Origin: Muribaculaceae bacterium
Lineage (GTDB): Bacteria > Bacteroidota > Bacteroidia > Bacteroidales > Muribaculaceae
Direction: 5' to 3'
NCBI GenBank assembly: GCA_009775225.1
Contig: VSPE01000050.1
Coordinates: forward strand, 1-13,274
DNA: 13,274 nucleotides
Shown: piece after piece, positions 1 to 7,704 of the stretch
Layout of the letters: the number at the start of each line of letters is the position of its first letter
Position numbering within the stretch: the first letter of the stretch is position 1
The notes under the pieces: generated by a model
What the model was told of the DNA's origin: nothing
Databases searched by the model: none
The model's input: only the letters and a program-made list of their open reading frames with translations
Made by a program: the position numbers and the translations under genes

Positions 1-52
1 AACTCCCCCTCCCCCGCCCCCCCCTCACTAGCCCCCACCCGCCCTCTTCCCC
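1..52. other. C-rich / G-rich low-complexity tract
   Basis: The plus strand carries C runs at 5-9, 11-15, 17-24, 32-36, 38-40, 42-44 and 49-52, with only a few other bases between them. On the minus strand this is seven G runs of three or more with mostly 1-base spacers (longest 7), which satisfies the usual intramolecular G-quadruplex pattern with room to spare. No reading frame of recognisable protein is seen here. It is intergenic, or the tail of something outside the window. It could be real, or a sequencing or assembly artefact at a contig edge, since poly-G/poly-C runs are a known error class. Confidence 0.6.
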
Positions 53-75
53 GCCAGCTGCGGGGTAATTTGTTA
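49..75 (+). terminator. Probable terminator of an upstream plus-strand transcript
   Basis: CCCCGC (49-54) pairs with GCGGGG (60-65) around a 5-base loop, giving a 6-bp all-GC stem followed directly by T-rich sequence (TAATTTGTTAATT). This is the form of an intrinsic terminator for a gene to the left of the window. The T-tract is interrupted by A and G, so termination strength is uncertain. Confidence 0.4.
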
Positions 76-84
76 ATTAATTTG

Positions 85-92
85 TAATTTTG
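85..92 (+). promoter_or_regulatory. Bacteroidota -7 box for the lipoprotein gene
   Basis: TAATTTTG is an exact match to the Bacteroidota sigma-ABfr -7 consensus TAnnTTTG. It lies 41 bases before the ATG at 134, which predicts a leader of roughly 35 bases. A -33 TTTG at the usual spacing of about 19 bases is absent; the nearest TTTG (69-72) is only 12 bases away. The leader just before the ATG is A-rich with no Shine-Dalgarno motif, as is normal in this phylum. Confidence 0.5.
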
Positions 93-133
93 CTGTGTGA
101 ATTTCATCTAATCATTAACAGCAAAAACAAACA

Positions 134-484
134 ATGGAAAAAATTAAGAACTACCTCTTGATTCTCCTCGTTTCTTTCGGCATGGCAGCGGCTTTCACGG
201 CATGCAGCGACGACGACAAGGACGACAACGGCTACTCTGCTCTTATAGTAGGCACCTGGATTGATGTTGACTATCCCGAAGACGGCTATACATTCCGCTC
301 AAACGGCTCCTTCACAATCTTTATAGAAGGCGATGAAGAAAACGGCAGATGGTCTATCAGCGGAGACAGACTTATCATGGATGTTGACGGAGAAAAAGAA
401 ATCCAGACTATCTTAACCCTGACCAAAGACGAGCTGAGACTCGAGGACGAAGACGGCGATATTTACAGATATGTAAAGAGATAA
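134..484 (+). CDS. Small lipocalin-like lipoprotein, probably surface-exposed
   Basis: This encodes a 116-residue protein with a type II signal peptide: a short basic start (MEKIKN), a hydrophobic core at residues 7-20 and the lipobox FTAC, with the acylated Cys at 24. The mature part begins CSDDDKDDN. A run of acidic residues right after the Cys matches the Bacteroidota lipoprotein export signal that sends lipoproteins to the outer face of the outer membrane, so surface display is inferred. The remaining ~85 residues start with a GTW motif and alternate short beta strands (YTFRSNGSF, GRWSISGDRLIMDVDG, DELRLEDEDGDIYRYVKR), the pattern of small lipocalin-like domains common in Bacteroidales lipoproteins. 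No catalytic residues are visible and the ligand is unknown. It is monocistronic, with its own -7 box upstream and a strong hairpin terminator 20 bases after the stop. Confidence 0.85.
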   Translation: MEKIKNYLLILLVSFGMAAAFTACSDDDKDDNGYSALIVGTWIDVDYPEDGYTFRSNGSFTIFIEGDEENGRWSISGDRLIMDVDGEKEIQTILTLTKDELRLEDEDGDIYRYVKR

Positions 485-502
485 CAATTATCTTTTCAGT
501 CC

Positions 503-544
503 GAGAGCACCGGCACGCCACACAGCATGCCGGTGCTTTCTTTT
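503..544 (+). terminator. Intrinsic terminator after the lipoprotein gene
   Basis: GCACCGGCA (507-515) pairs with TGCCGGTGC (528-536). The stem extends outward through 503-506 with 537-540 by A-T, G-C and one G-T pair, around a 12-base loop. TTTCTTTT (537-544) follows. This is a classical intrinsic terminator in the plus direction. Read from the minus strand the hairpin is not followed by a U-tract, so it is not an obvious terminator for sbcC, whose stop codon is only 7 bases away. Confidence 0.85.
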
Positions 545-564
545 GCACTTCTATAAAGCACCGG
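530..564. repeat. Second inverted repeat sharing an arm with the terminator
   Basis: CCGGTGCTTT (530-539) is perfectly complementary to AAAGCACCGG (555-564), a 10-bp inverted repeat with a 15-base loop. The left arm is the same segment that forms the right arm of the lipoprotein terminator, so the two hairpins exclude each other. The outer right arm lies in the last codons of sbcC (its Thr-Gly-Ala-Leu end). Confidence 0.6.
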
Positions 565-3500
565 TCACCGACACCGTAGATGCGCCGCGCGAGGGGTCGG
601 CATCCACATGGATTTGCACCGGCAGCTCGGCTTTAAGCTCGGCGATATGACTTATTATGCCCACTCGTCGCCCCGACGAGCGGTTCAGCGACCTCAACAT
701 CCCCACAGCGCGCTGCAGCGGCTCGCCGCTGAGTGTTCCGAAACCTTCGTCGATAAACAGGGTGTCGGCTACAAAACTGCCTCCCAAATCGGCAAGAGCA
801 AGGGCAAGGGCAAGCGACACCATAAAGCTTTCGCCGCCCGATGAAGTTGCCACAGGACGGCTGCGATAGCCGTTGTACGCATCTTCAAGAAGTATCAGAT
901 ACGAGCCTTCAACACCCTTGAGCCTGTAGCGGTCGGTGAGCATGGCAAGATAGCGGTTTGCGGCAATCAACAGGTTCTCAAGCACAAAGCTCAGCGCGAT
1001 ATTGCGGAAGCGGCAACCCTCCTTGTCGCCGAAAAGGTTGTTCAGCCTCGCCCAGCGCCCACTCTCTTTCTCGGCGACCGCGAGACGGTCGAGCAAATCG
1101 GCCTGCTGAAGACGCATCTTCCCGTCGCCCTCGAGCTGCTGCACAAGCGCTCCAAGCGCACGGTTGTGCTGTGCGATTAGCTCTTCCAGCTCGCGCTTGC
1201 GCTCTCCGAGCGAGTCCCGGCTATCGGTGTCAATACCCTCAGGGCGCGTTTTACCATGTGTTTCAAGCTGTGTCTTCGCACTCTCGAAAGCGGCATCGGC
1301 ACGCGTCACGGCAGTATCCGCTCCCACAAGAGCGGCACGCCTGCGCTCAACATCGGCCTCTGCCATACCGTTCAGCGAAAGCAGAATGTCTTTGGTAAAC
1401 ATGTCGTTCTCTTCGAGGAAATGCGCAACGGCCATATCGAGACGCCCCACTTCGAGTGCAAGCTGGCGCCTTCGGTCGGCAAGCGAGCACACCTTCGACA
1501 CAAAAGAACCTATATATGCAAATACATCGGCCTCCGACACATGAGTAGCCGCCGGCACATGCGCCCACTCGGGCAAGGCATCGGCAAGCGCCTCTCCGGC
1601 ATCCTTTGCCACAGCAAGCTGCTCGGAAGCCCGCTCTATCGCCGATACAAGTTTTTGGCGCAATGCGCGCAGACGCTCATACTCGCAGTACGACTCCTTG
1701 AAATCTTTAAGAAAATCGGCCGGCTCGGGCACTCCGGCGCTGAACCACGGCTTCATATCCTCCCGGCCCTGCAAGGCGCTTAGCGCAGCATCGGCGTTCG
1801 CCGCCGCGCGGGCCATACTCTCCTCAAGAGCAGCCACTCGCATCTCCACAGTCTGCAAGGCAGCAAGAGCCTCGGCCCGACGCTTCTCTCCGTTCTCTCG
1901 CTTTTTCAACGCTTCGAGATGCGCGTTCTGAGCCGCTTCGGTCCGAGCCTTGAGCGAAGCCGCAGCCTCGTTGGCCTTCTCGGCTGTGCCAAGCGCGCTC
2001 CTAAGTTCTAAGAGCATTGCCTCGCGCCCGTCTTCCGACTCCGGCACACTCTCAAGACGACTGCCAATCTGCTCATGCGAGCGCCGGAGCACCGTCATGC
2101 GCGCATCAGTCTCGCTACAGCGCCGGCGAGCCTCGGCAAGTGCCTTCTCATCATCATCGAGTGCGGCCTTGGCAGCGAGCCACTGCCGGTTCAGAACATC
2201 TTCCACGGGCGGAAGCTCCGCCACAGTCTGCCGGCACACCGGGCATGTACAACCTTTGGTCAGCGTGGCCCGCGCTACCGAAGCCCACTCCTTATGGCCC
2301 ATGTCAATCTCGTCGAAGAGCCTGCGGCTACGCTCCGCGCGCCTGGCAAGCGCATCCGCTTCCGCAGCGGCAACCGAGGCTTCGGAAGCGAGTGCGGCAA
2401 GCTGAACAAGAGTCCTGAACGACTGCAGGCGGTCGCGCGCCGCAGTAAGCTCCGCAAGCACGGCACCCGAGTCGAGGGCGGAAAAACGGTTCTGCGCCTC
2501 AGCTGCACTACGTCCTTTGTTCCCCGCGTCCGCAACGAGCACTTTCAAAGCCTCGTCGGCTTCGGCAAGATTTTTCTTCGCGGCAGGCAGAGAAGAGCGC
2601 ACACGCTCCACCTCGGCTGTGAGGCGGCCATGCTCGGCACGCTCGCGCAGAACGCCTTCGGCCACTGCGATAATATCTCCATAGTGCCCGAACGACTCGA
2701 CACGCACCGCATAGGCCGCCATAGCCGTGTCTGTCTTGGCAAGCTCCAGAGCCGATGCCTCGCTCCGCGCTCTCAGAGCATCTACCGATGCAAGAATAAG
2801 CTGCCACTTGGGCAGCAGCGCGCCGAGTTCACCGTCTATCCCACCCATACGCAGGCGAGCATCGTCGGCACCGCTCATATTTCGCCGCACAGCGGCCGTG
2901 GCATCGTAATCGGCCACAAGCCTGCGCTCCGCCGCTATATGCTCGCCGTCGCGCACCTCGCGGGCTGCCCTGACAGCAGCTTCTGCAGCCGCAAAATGGT
3001 CCTGTAGCTCGGCATTACGCAAGAGCCATTGCAGCCTGGCGTCAATCGCACGTAGTTCAGCCGACTGCTGCTCAACCTGTACGGCAAGACTGTCTTTCTC
3101 GGTCTTGATAGCGGCAATCTGCTCTTCGGAGAGAAGCTGCACCACCTGCGACTGGTCACGAAGCGTCTGCTCAGAAGAAAGCTTATAGGCATATATCCTG
3201 TATATTTCGCGCCCCACCTCGGCAAAACGACCCACTCCCGTAAGGCGGGCAAGTATCTTGGCTTTTTCAGCATCGTCGGAATTGAGGAAGCGTGTAAACT
3301 CGCCCTGAGCCAACAGCGACGTGCGCACAAACTGCTCGTAGTCGATATTCAGCGCCGCGCTTATCTCACTCTCTATCAGCTTCTCTTTCACAAGCGCCTT
3401 GGCGGCGTCGCCGTCGGAGATGAGAGTCCACTGGCTGTTTATCTTCTTAGCGGTTAGCCACACACGCCACCGCGCCACATATTCGCGATTGTTGTTGCCT

Positions 3501-3784
3501 CTGAACGAAAGCTCGGCATAGCCCTCTTTGGCGCCCGTGCGCAGCAGCTGCTTGTAGTCGCGGCTGCTGATACCGTTGAAGCGGTCTGCGCTACGGCCTG
3601 TGCCGAGGCGAGGCACGGCATTGAACAGCGTAAGGCATATAGTATCGAGGATAGTCGACTTACCGGCTCCTGTTACGCCGCTAATCAGAAACACGTCGGC
3701 CGACGCAAGCGGCTCTCGGTCGAAATCTATCTCAGCCTGCTCTATCGAGGCTATATTGTATATTGTGAGGCGGCGGAATTTCAT
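551..3784 (-). CDS. sbcC: SbcC, Rad50-like ATPase subunit of the SbcCD nuclease
   Basis: This 1077-residue protein is the SMC/Rad50-type ATPase that partners SbcD to cut DNA hairpins and protein-blocked DNA ends in the cytoplasm; the E. coli protein is about 1048 residues. The Walker A motif GVTGAGKST is at residues 36-44. Long Ala/Glu/Arg-rich coiled-coil stretches flank a central zinc hook, CPVC, at 514-517, almost exactly mid-protein. The ABC signature (SGGES, from about 982), Walker B (LFIDE, D1012/E1013) and the H-loop His (about 1046) sit in the C-terminal lobe. All elements are in the right order, so the enzyme looks intact. The ATG is fixed by the sbcD overlap: sbcD's TGA and the sbcC ATG share four bases (ATGA, 3781-3784), implying translational coupling. 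The gene ends 7 bases from the terminator of the convergent lipoprotein gene. Confidence 0.97.
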   Translation of the reverse strand: MKFRRLTIYNIASIEQAEIDFDREPLASADVFLISGVTGAGKSTILDTICLTLFNAVPRLGTGRSADRFNGISSRDYKQLLRTGAKEGYAELSFRGNNNREYVARWRVWLTAKKINSQWTLISDGDAAKALVKEKLIESEISAALNIDYEQFVRTSLLAQGEFTRFLNSDDAEKAKILARLTGVGRFAEVGREIYRIYAYKLSSEQTLRDQSQVVQLLSEEQIAAIKTEKDSLAVQVEQQSAELRAIDARLQWLLRNAELQDHFAAAEAAVRAAREVRDGEHIAAERRLVADYDATAAVRRNMSGADDARLRMGGIDGELGALLPKWQLILASVDALRARSEASALELAKTDTAMAAYAVRVESFGHYGDIIAVAEGVLRERAEHGRLTAEVERVRSSLPAAKKNLAEADEALKVLVADAGNKGRSAAEAQNRFSALDSGAVLAELTAARDRLQSFRTLVQLAALASEASVAAAEADALARRAERSRRLFDEIDMGHKEWASVARATLTKGCTCPVCRQTVAELPPVEDVLNRQWLAAKAALDDDEKALAEARRRCSETDARMTVLRRSHEQIGSRLESVPESEDGREAMLLELRSALGTAEKANEAAASLKARTEAAQNAHLEALKKRENGEKRRAEALAALQTVEMRVAALEESMARAAANADAALSALQGREDMKPWFSAGVPEPADFLKDFKESYCEYERLRALRQKLVSAIERASEQLAVAKDAGEALADALPEWAHVPAATHVSEADVFAYIGSFVSKVCSLADRRRQLALEVGRLDMAVAHFLEENDMFTKDILLSLNGMAEADVERRRAALVGADTAVTRADAAFESAKTQLETHGKTRPEGIDTDSRDSLGERKRELEELIAQHNRALGALVQQLEGDGKMRLQQADLLDRLAVAEKESGRWARLNNLFGDKEGCRFRNIALSFVLENLLIAANRYLAMLTDRYRLKGVEGSYLILLEDAYNGYRSRPVATSSGGESFMVSLALALALADLGGSFVADTLFIDEGFGTLSGEPLQRAVGMLRSLNRSSGRRVGIISHIAELKAELPVQIHVDADPSRGASTVSVTGAL

Positions 3785-4932
3785 TTCTGGCGCAAATTAT
3801 CATCAACATTAGCAATCACTTCGTCGAGCATTTCCCGCAACTCGTCGTCGAACGACAGTCCGCGGCGTTCGAGATACAGCGCGGCTATCTCGCGCGGCGT
3901 CTTCTCTTTAAGCTCCTCTATGGAAAGCGATGCGGAGCCGCCCTCGGCTACCTTCCGCGAGGTGAGATTGATAAAGCAGAAACGGCACGCCTTACCCTCG
4001 CACGCAGCCACGGCACGGCCTCGCGCATCAGCCGGCAGACTGCCGTCGTCGGCAACATTAAGGCGGATGTAGGCAGGTATGGAGCCATCGAAAGAGGCAA
4101 GCATCGCCAATGCCTCATCCCAGCTCGCGCTCGCACCCGAAGGCAGCGTGACCAACGGATGCGGGTTATCTATCTCTATCAGTTCCGTGCGAGGCTCTGC
4201 CCCGTGCGCATCTATGGTAACCTCCACCACCGAGTGTGCATAGTCTTCATCGAAGCTCACGGCCATTGGCGCACCGCTGTATCGGCCGCGCGCACCGCAA
4301 CGCTGAGGCTTGTGTATATGGCCCAGGGCAAGGTAGTCATACCCCTCGCCAAGCGCATCGGCCGGCATAGCCTCGATATTGCCTATCACAGTATCGTCCA
4401 CCCGGTGCCCCGAGCTGTCGCTGCCCGCAACGGCCGTATGCGCCATAAGCACCACCGGGAGCCTCTCGGTGTTAAGCTCGCCCACACGTTCGAGCAAACC
4501 CTGATAGAAACCATCGGGAACAAAGCGGCTGTTGATATATGGCACCGCCACAATATAGCCTTTACCGGGCAGGGCTATGATATGCCTGTCGGGGTCGGCG
4601 CTGCGCGTGCCAGTCATCTCCACATTGGCCAGGCGCCACACGTCGGCGTTCACCTCATGGCGCGAAGCCGCGTCGTGATTGCCGGCGGTGAGTATGAGGC
4701 GCGTCGATGGGCAGCGCCTGTGTATATCCATAAGAGAGGAGGAAAGCATCGACACAGCAGCCACCGACGGCTGCGTGGTATCAAAAATATCACCGCTCAC
4801 CAATAAGGCGTCGGGGCGGCGGCTTTCTACAATATCGGCAATCTGTGCGAGCATGGACTGCTGTTCGGCGCTACGTTCATAACCATAGAGCTGATGACCG
4901 AGGTGCCAGTCGGCTGTGTGGATGATTTTCAT
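3781..4932 (-). CDS. sbcD: SbcD, Mre11-like nuclease subunit of SbcCD
   Basis: This is the manganese-dependent calcineurin-like phosphoesterase that supplies the exo- and endonuclease activity of SbcCD. With the start used here it is 383 residues (E. coli about 400). The metal-binding motifs are in order: DWH at 8-10, GDIFD at 47-51, GNHD at 84-87, then a MAHTAV segment and ALGHIHKP further on. I chose the ATG at 4930-4932 (MKIIHTADWHLG) because it gives the family's usual N-terminus. A longer in-frame start at 4977 would place its first codons inside the promoter, and its first 15 residues have no family match. The gene is the first of the sbcDC operon and overlaps sbcC by 4 bases. Its promoter at 4938-4968 predicts an mRNA starting at or within a few bases of the ATG, so it may be translated as an almost leaderless message. 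Confidence 0.95.
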   Translation of the reverse strand: MKIIHTADWHLGHQLYGYERSAEQQSMLAQIADIVESRRPDALLVSGDIFDTTQPSVAAVSMLSSSLMDIHRRCPSTRLILTAGNHDAASRHEVNADVWRLANVEMTGTRSADPDRHIIALPGKGYIVAVPYINSRFVPDGFYQGLLERVGELNTERLPVVLMAHTAVAGSDSSGHRVDDTVIGNIEAMPADALGEGYDYLALGHIHKPQRCGARGRYSGAPMAVSFDEDYAHSVVEVTIDAHGAEPRTELIEIDNPHPLVTLPSGASASWDEALAMLASFDGSIPAYIRLNVADDGSLPADARGRAVAACEGKACRFCFINLTSRKVAEGGSASLSIEELKEKTPREIAALYLERRGLSFDDELREMLDEVIANVDDNLRQK

Positions 4933-4937
4933 AGCAT

Positions 4938-4968
4938 CAAATTTACGATATTTCGGCCAACTGTCAAA
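4938..4968 (-). promoter_or_regulatory. Full consensus Bacteroidota promoter for sbcDC
   Basis: On the minus strand TTTG (4965-4968) is followed after exactly 19 bases by TAAATTTG (4938-4945). This matches the Bacteroidota consensus TTTG-N19-TAnnTTTG at both boxes and in spacing. Transcription would start about 4-7 bases beyond the -7 box, near 4931-4934, which coincides with the sbcD ATG at 4932. Confidence 0.8.
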
Positions 4969-4977
4969 AATAATCAC

Positions 4978-4985
4978 TAATTTTG
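4978..4985 (+). promoter_or_regulatory. Bacteroidota -7 box for the glycosyltransferase gene
   Basis: TAATTTTG matches TAnnTTTG exactly. The ATG of the glycosyltransferase begins 9 bases after it, so the leader would be only a few bases long. No good -33 TTTG is present at 19-base spacing (the region reads CGGCC); a weak TTTC lies at 4951-4954. The box sits 10 bases from the -33 element of the opposing sbcD promoter, so the two promoters occupy the same DNA. Confidence 0.6.
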
Positions 4986-4994
4986 ACTCCCGTA

Positions 4995-5834
4995 ATGACT
5001 ACAGCCTCCATAGTTACACACCGCACACCGGCAGCACAGCTGCTCACCGCGCTCCACTGTATTCTCCGATGCAGCGATGTGGTGTGCGTGTATGTGGTCG
5101 ACAACAGCCCCGACGAAGAACTACGCAAGGCGCTTGTCGGTCTGGAACGGGTGGAGTACATACACGTGGAGAACCGGGGCTACGGAGCAGGGCACAACAC
5201 GGCCATAGCAAAGGCAATGAGCGCCGGAAGTTCTTTTCATCTGGTTATGAACGCCGACGTTCGCTGGGACGGCGACATACTGTCGGAACTTACCGGCTAT
5301 CTTCGTCGTGAACCTGAGGCCGGAATGGTAATGCCCAAGGTATACTATCCCGACGGCGCCTTACAGTACGCATGCCGCATGCTCCCGACGCCGTGGGATG
5401 TCTTTGCCAAACGCTTTCTGCCTTCCGCGCTCACGCGCCGACGCATGGAGCGCTACCTCCTTGCCGACGCCGACCACGACAAAGCCTTTGACTGCCCCTA
5501 CCTTCTGGGGAGCTTCCTCCTGTTCAGTACAGACGCCCTGCGCAAAGTCGGCACCTTCGACGAGCGCTTCTTTATGTATCCCGAAGACATCGACATAACG
5601 CGACGCATGCATGCCTCGTTCCGCACAATGTTCTACCCGGCCGTAAGCATAGTGCACGACCATGCGGCGGCATCGCGCAAGAGCATCCGCATGCTGCGCA
5701 TACACATTGTCAACATGGTACGTTACTTCAACAAATGGGGCTGGTTCGTCGATACAGCCAGGCGGAAAGCGAACAAAAAGCTCCTCCGCGACATGCCGAG
5801 GCTGTCGGGCCGGCGGCCGGCGGGCAGAGGCTGA
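4995..5834 (+). CDS. Family 2 glycosyltransferase, rhamnosyltransferase (WbbL)-like
   Basis: This is a 279-residue GT-A-fold glycosyltransferase of family GT2, expected to move a sugar from a nucleotide-sugar donor onto a surface polysaccharide or other glycan at the inner face of the cytoplasmic membrane. Visible motifs are VDNS at 35-38, ENRGYGAGHN at 59-68 (nucleotide binding), NADV at 86-89 (the DxD-like metal site), GSFLLF at 172-177, and FDERFFMYPEDIDITRR at 188-204, which is typical of the WbbL/rhamnosyltransferase branch. HDHA (221-224) is probably near the acceptor site. The ATG at 4995 is preferred over an in-frame TTG at 4983, which lies inside the -7 box. No other glycan genes are nearby, so donor and acceptor cannot be named; rhamnose is a family-level guess. 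The last residues (GRRPAGRG) come from a tandem GGCCGGC repeat (5808-5821). The gene converges on the U32 gene with a 13-base gap and no visible terminator. Confidence 0.88.
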   Translation: MTTASIVTHRTPAAQLLTALHCILRCSDVVCVYVVDNSPDEELRKALVGLERVEYIHVENRGYGAGHNTAIAKAMSAGSSFHLVMNADVRWDGDILSELTGYLRREPEAGMVMPKVYYPDGALQYACRMLPTPWDVFAKRFLPSALTRRRMERYLLADADHDKAFDCPYLLGSFLLFSTDALRKVGTFDERFFMYPEDIDITRRMHASFRTMFYPAVSIVHDHAAASRKSIRMLRIHIVNMVRYFNKWGWFVDTARRKANKKLLRDMPRLSGRRPAGRG

Positions 5835-5847
5835 ACACAAACCCGGC

Positions 5848-7704
5848 TCACACCTTCACAACCTTCATGCCGCACCGCGCGCAGTCGAAGTCGAGGCGAT
5901 AAAGCCCCGAGTCATTTTTGAGAAAAAGCGGCTGCGGAAGTCCGGCGCCATGACTGTCGGTACACAGACACTGCCCCAGCTCGCGGCGTATGCAGTAGCG
6001 GGTAGTCATTACCACCGTCTCCGCCTCCTTCCCTTTCACGGATGCAGTCTCTATTGCCCCCTGCGCCACACGCGCGCCGTGCGAGGTGTAGAACCTGTGC
6101 GCGAGGCGGTTCGCCACATTGTCGTGATAAGTGAGCGGCGGCAACGCGGCGAAAGCATCCGGCGCAAGCTCACACCGGCTGCGCCTATCGTACACGTATG
6201 TGCTCGCGGCGTCGGCATCGAGTATGGCAAGCAGCTCGCGCCTTGCGGCGGCAAGCACCGAGGCAGGCACGAAACGGTCGCCCAGACCGTCATCGAGCGT
6301 GCCAAGTTCATATATGGTATCGCCGAGCTTTGCCATAGTGCGGTGCCGAGGTTCGCGTTGGTCAGCCTTGGCCTGCGCATAGTCGCAGTCAACCACTAAG
6401 GTAGCCGAGCAGCCGCGGCAGTCAGTAGCCGTTAGCGATATTCGCCCGGCATCGACGGCAGCGAGCGCTATGTCTACAGTTATACGGCGCTCGCATGTTG
6501 CATCGGCACGGTCGAGCACATCGTTGAATACTTTGTCGGAATTGCGGTACAGCTCCATGCCCGCTTTCAGCTCGGGAAGCGGCTGAGCCGGATATAGTCG
6601 GTTCCCCTCTACCCTGTTGAGGCGGAAGCCGTTGAAACGGTGGGCGCTGTCAAAGAAGCCGAGCCCGTCGCCGTTGGCAAGCTCCGCGCCAAGCGAGGCC
6701 GTGAAGAAGCCGCGGCGGGCGTCGTAGGGAGAGGTCACGCATCCGACCTGCGCGCCGGCCCATTTGGGAGTATCGAGCGACGCCATACGCACCTGCGGAC
6801 GTTTGGCGGTGAGAAAATACGAAGTGTAACCGCGATTGAAGGTGCGCGAGAGGTCGGCTTCAAATTCGCAACGGCTTTTACCGGCCGAGGCGCGGCAATA
6901 CTGCCCGGGGGCATCGGCTACAATCCCGTCGAGAATTTGCGAATAGGACCTGACCACGTTTGCCACATAGCGGGCATCCTTAAGGCGCCCCTCTATTTTG
7001 AACGACGAGGCGCCGGCCTCGACAAGCTGCCTCATGTTGTGGCTTTGGTTGAGGTCGCGTAGCGACAAGTAATGCCTTTTGGGCGCCACCTCGCGGCCAT
7101 CGACGTCGACAAGCGCATAGGGCAGGCGACACATCTGCGGGCACACTCCCCGGTTGGCGCTGCGGCCCATTGCCACGCAACCGGCCTGGCAGTCGCCGCT
7201 GTAGCTCACACACAAGGCCCCGTGCACAAAAACCTCCACGGGTACTCCGGCAACCTCGCGCGCAGCACGTATCTCTTCGAGGGTGAACTCTCGCGGCAGC
7301 ACCAGCTGCGAGAAGCCAGAGCAGGCAAGGCGCAGTGCCTTTTCGGGCGTGCGGATGTCGCACTGGGTGCTCGCGTGCAGTGCTATCGGAGGTAGTTTCA
7401 TCTCGAGATAGGCCATATCCTGCACAATCAGTGCATCCACGCCGGCCTTGTAGAGCTGCCACACCATAGCCTCGACCTGCTGCAGTTCCTCGTCGAACAC
7501 TATGGTATTCATAGTCACATATACCTTTGTCCTGAAGCGGTGGGCGAAGTCGGAGAGAGCGGCAATATCGTCGATAGTGTTAGTGGCGGAGGCGCGGGCG
7601 CCGAAAGCGGGCGCACCTATATATACGGCATCAGCACCCGCAAGAATGGCCGTACGCCCCACCGAGGCGTCACGTGCCGGAGCAAGAAGTTCAAGCGTGC
7701 GCAT
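5848..7704 (-). CDS. U32 family protein, RlhA/TrhP-type RNA-modifying enzyme or peptidase
   Basis: This 618-residue protein begins with the U32 opening (ELLAPARD, then AGADAVYIG at 23-30) and carries the family signature VEVFVHGALCVSYSGDC around 156-172. Cysteines C165, C172, C188 and C192 have the C-x6-C-x15-C-x3-C spacing seen in U32 proteins that bind an iron-sulfur cluster. The LSLRDLN and FKIEGR motifs follow at about 213-219 and 235-240. A second Cys-rich part ends the protein (YCIRRELGQCLC, then FDCARCGMKVVKV). U32 proteins were first called peptidases; RlhA and TrhP members hydroxylate 23S rRNA or tRNA. The length is close to RlhA (about 650 in E. coli), so RNA modification is my favoured but unproven role. 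The start overlaps the end of the PHP gene by 14 bases, so it is the last gene of that packed run. Confidence 0.88.
   Translation of the reverse strand: MRTLELLAPARDASVGRTAILAGADAVYIGAPAFGARASATNTIDDIAALSDFAHRFRTKVYVTMNTIVFDEELQQVEAMVWQLYKAGVDALIVQDMAYLEMKLPPIALHASTQCDIRTPEKALRLACSGFSQLVLPREFTLEEIRAAREVAGVPVEVFVHGALCVSYSGDCQAGCVAMGRSANRGVCPQMCRLPYALVDVDGREVAPKRHYLSLRDLNQSHNMRQLVEAGASSFKIEGRLKDARYVANVVRSYSQILDGIVADAPGQYCRASAGKSRCEFEADLSRTFNRGYTSYFLTAKRPQVRMASLDTPKWAGAQVGCVTSPYDARRGFFTASLGAELANGDGLGFFDSAHRFNGFRLNRVEGNRLYPAQPLPELKAGMELYRNSDKVFNDVLDRADATCERRITVDIALAAVDAGRISLTATDCRGCSATLVVDCDYAQAKADQREPRHRTMAKLGDTIYELGTLDDGLGDRFVPASVLAAARRELLAILDADAASTYVYDRRSRCELAPDAFAALPPLTYHDNVANRLAHRFYTSHGARVAQGAIETASVKGKEAETVVMTTRYCIRRELGQCLCTDSHGAGLPQPLFLKNDSGLYRLDFDCARCGMKVVKV

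Noticed and set aside
2075..3007. Plus-strand open frame (310 codons) opposite sbcC
   Set aside because: It is antisense to the coiled-coil part of sbcC, shows no domain and no promoter; GC-rich codon bias opens such frames.
4933..4977. Longer sbcD start giving 15 extra N-terminal residues
   Set aside because: It would place coding sequence over the consensus promoter, and the extra residues do not fit the family; MKIIHTADWHLG is the usual N-terminus.
4983..4994. TTG start for the glycosyltransferase
   Set aside because: The TTG is part of the -7 box TAATTTTG, and an ATG lies four codons downstream, directly before the conserved first beta strand.
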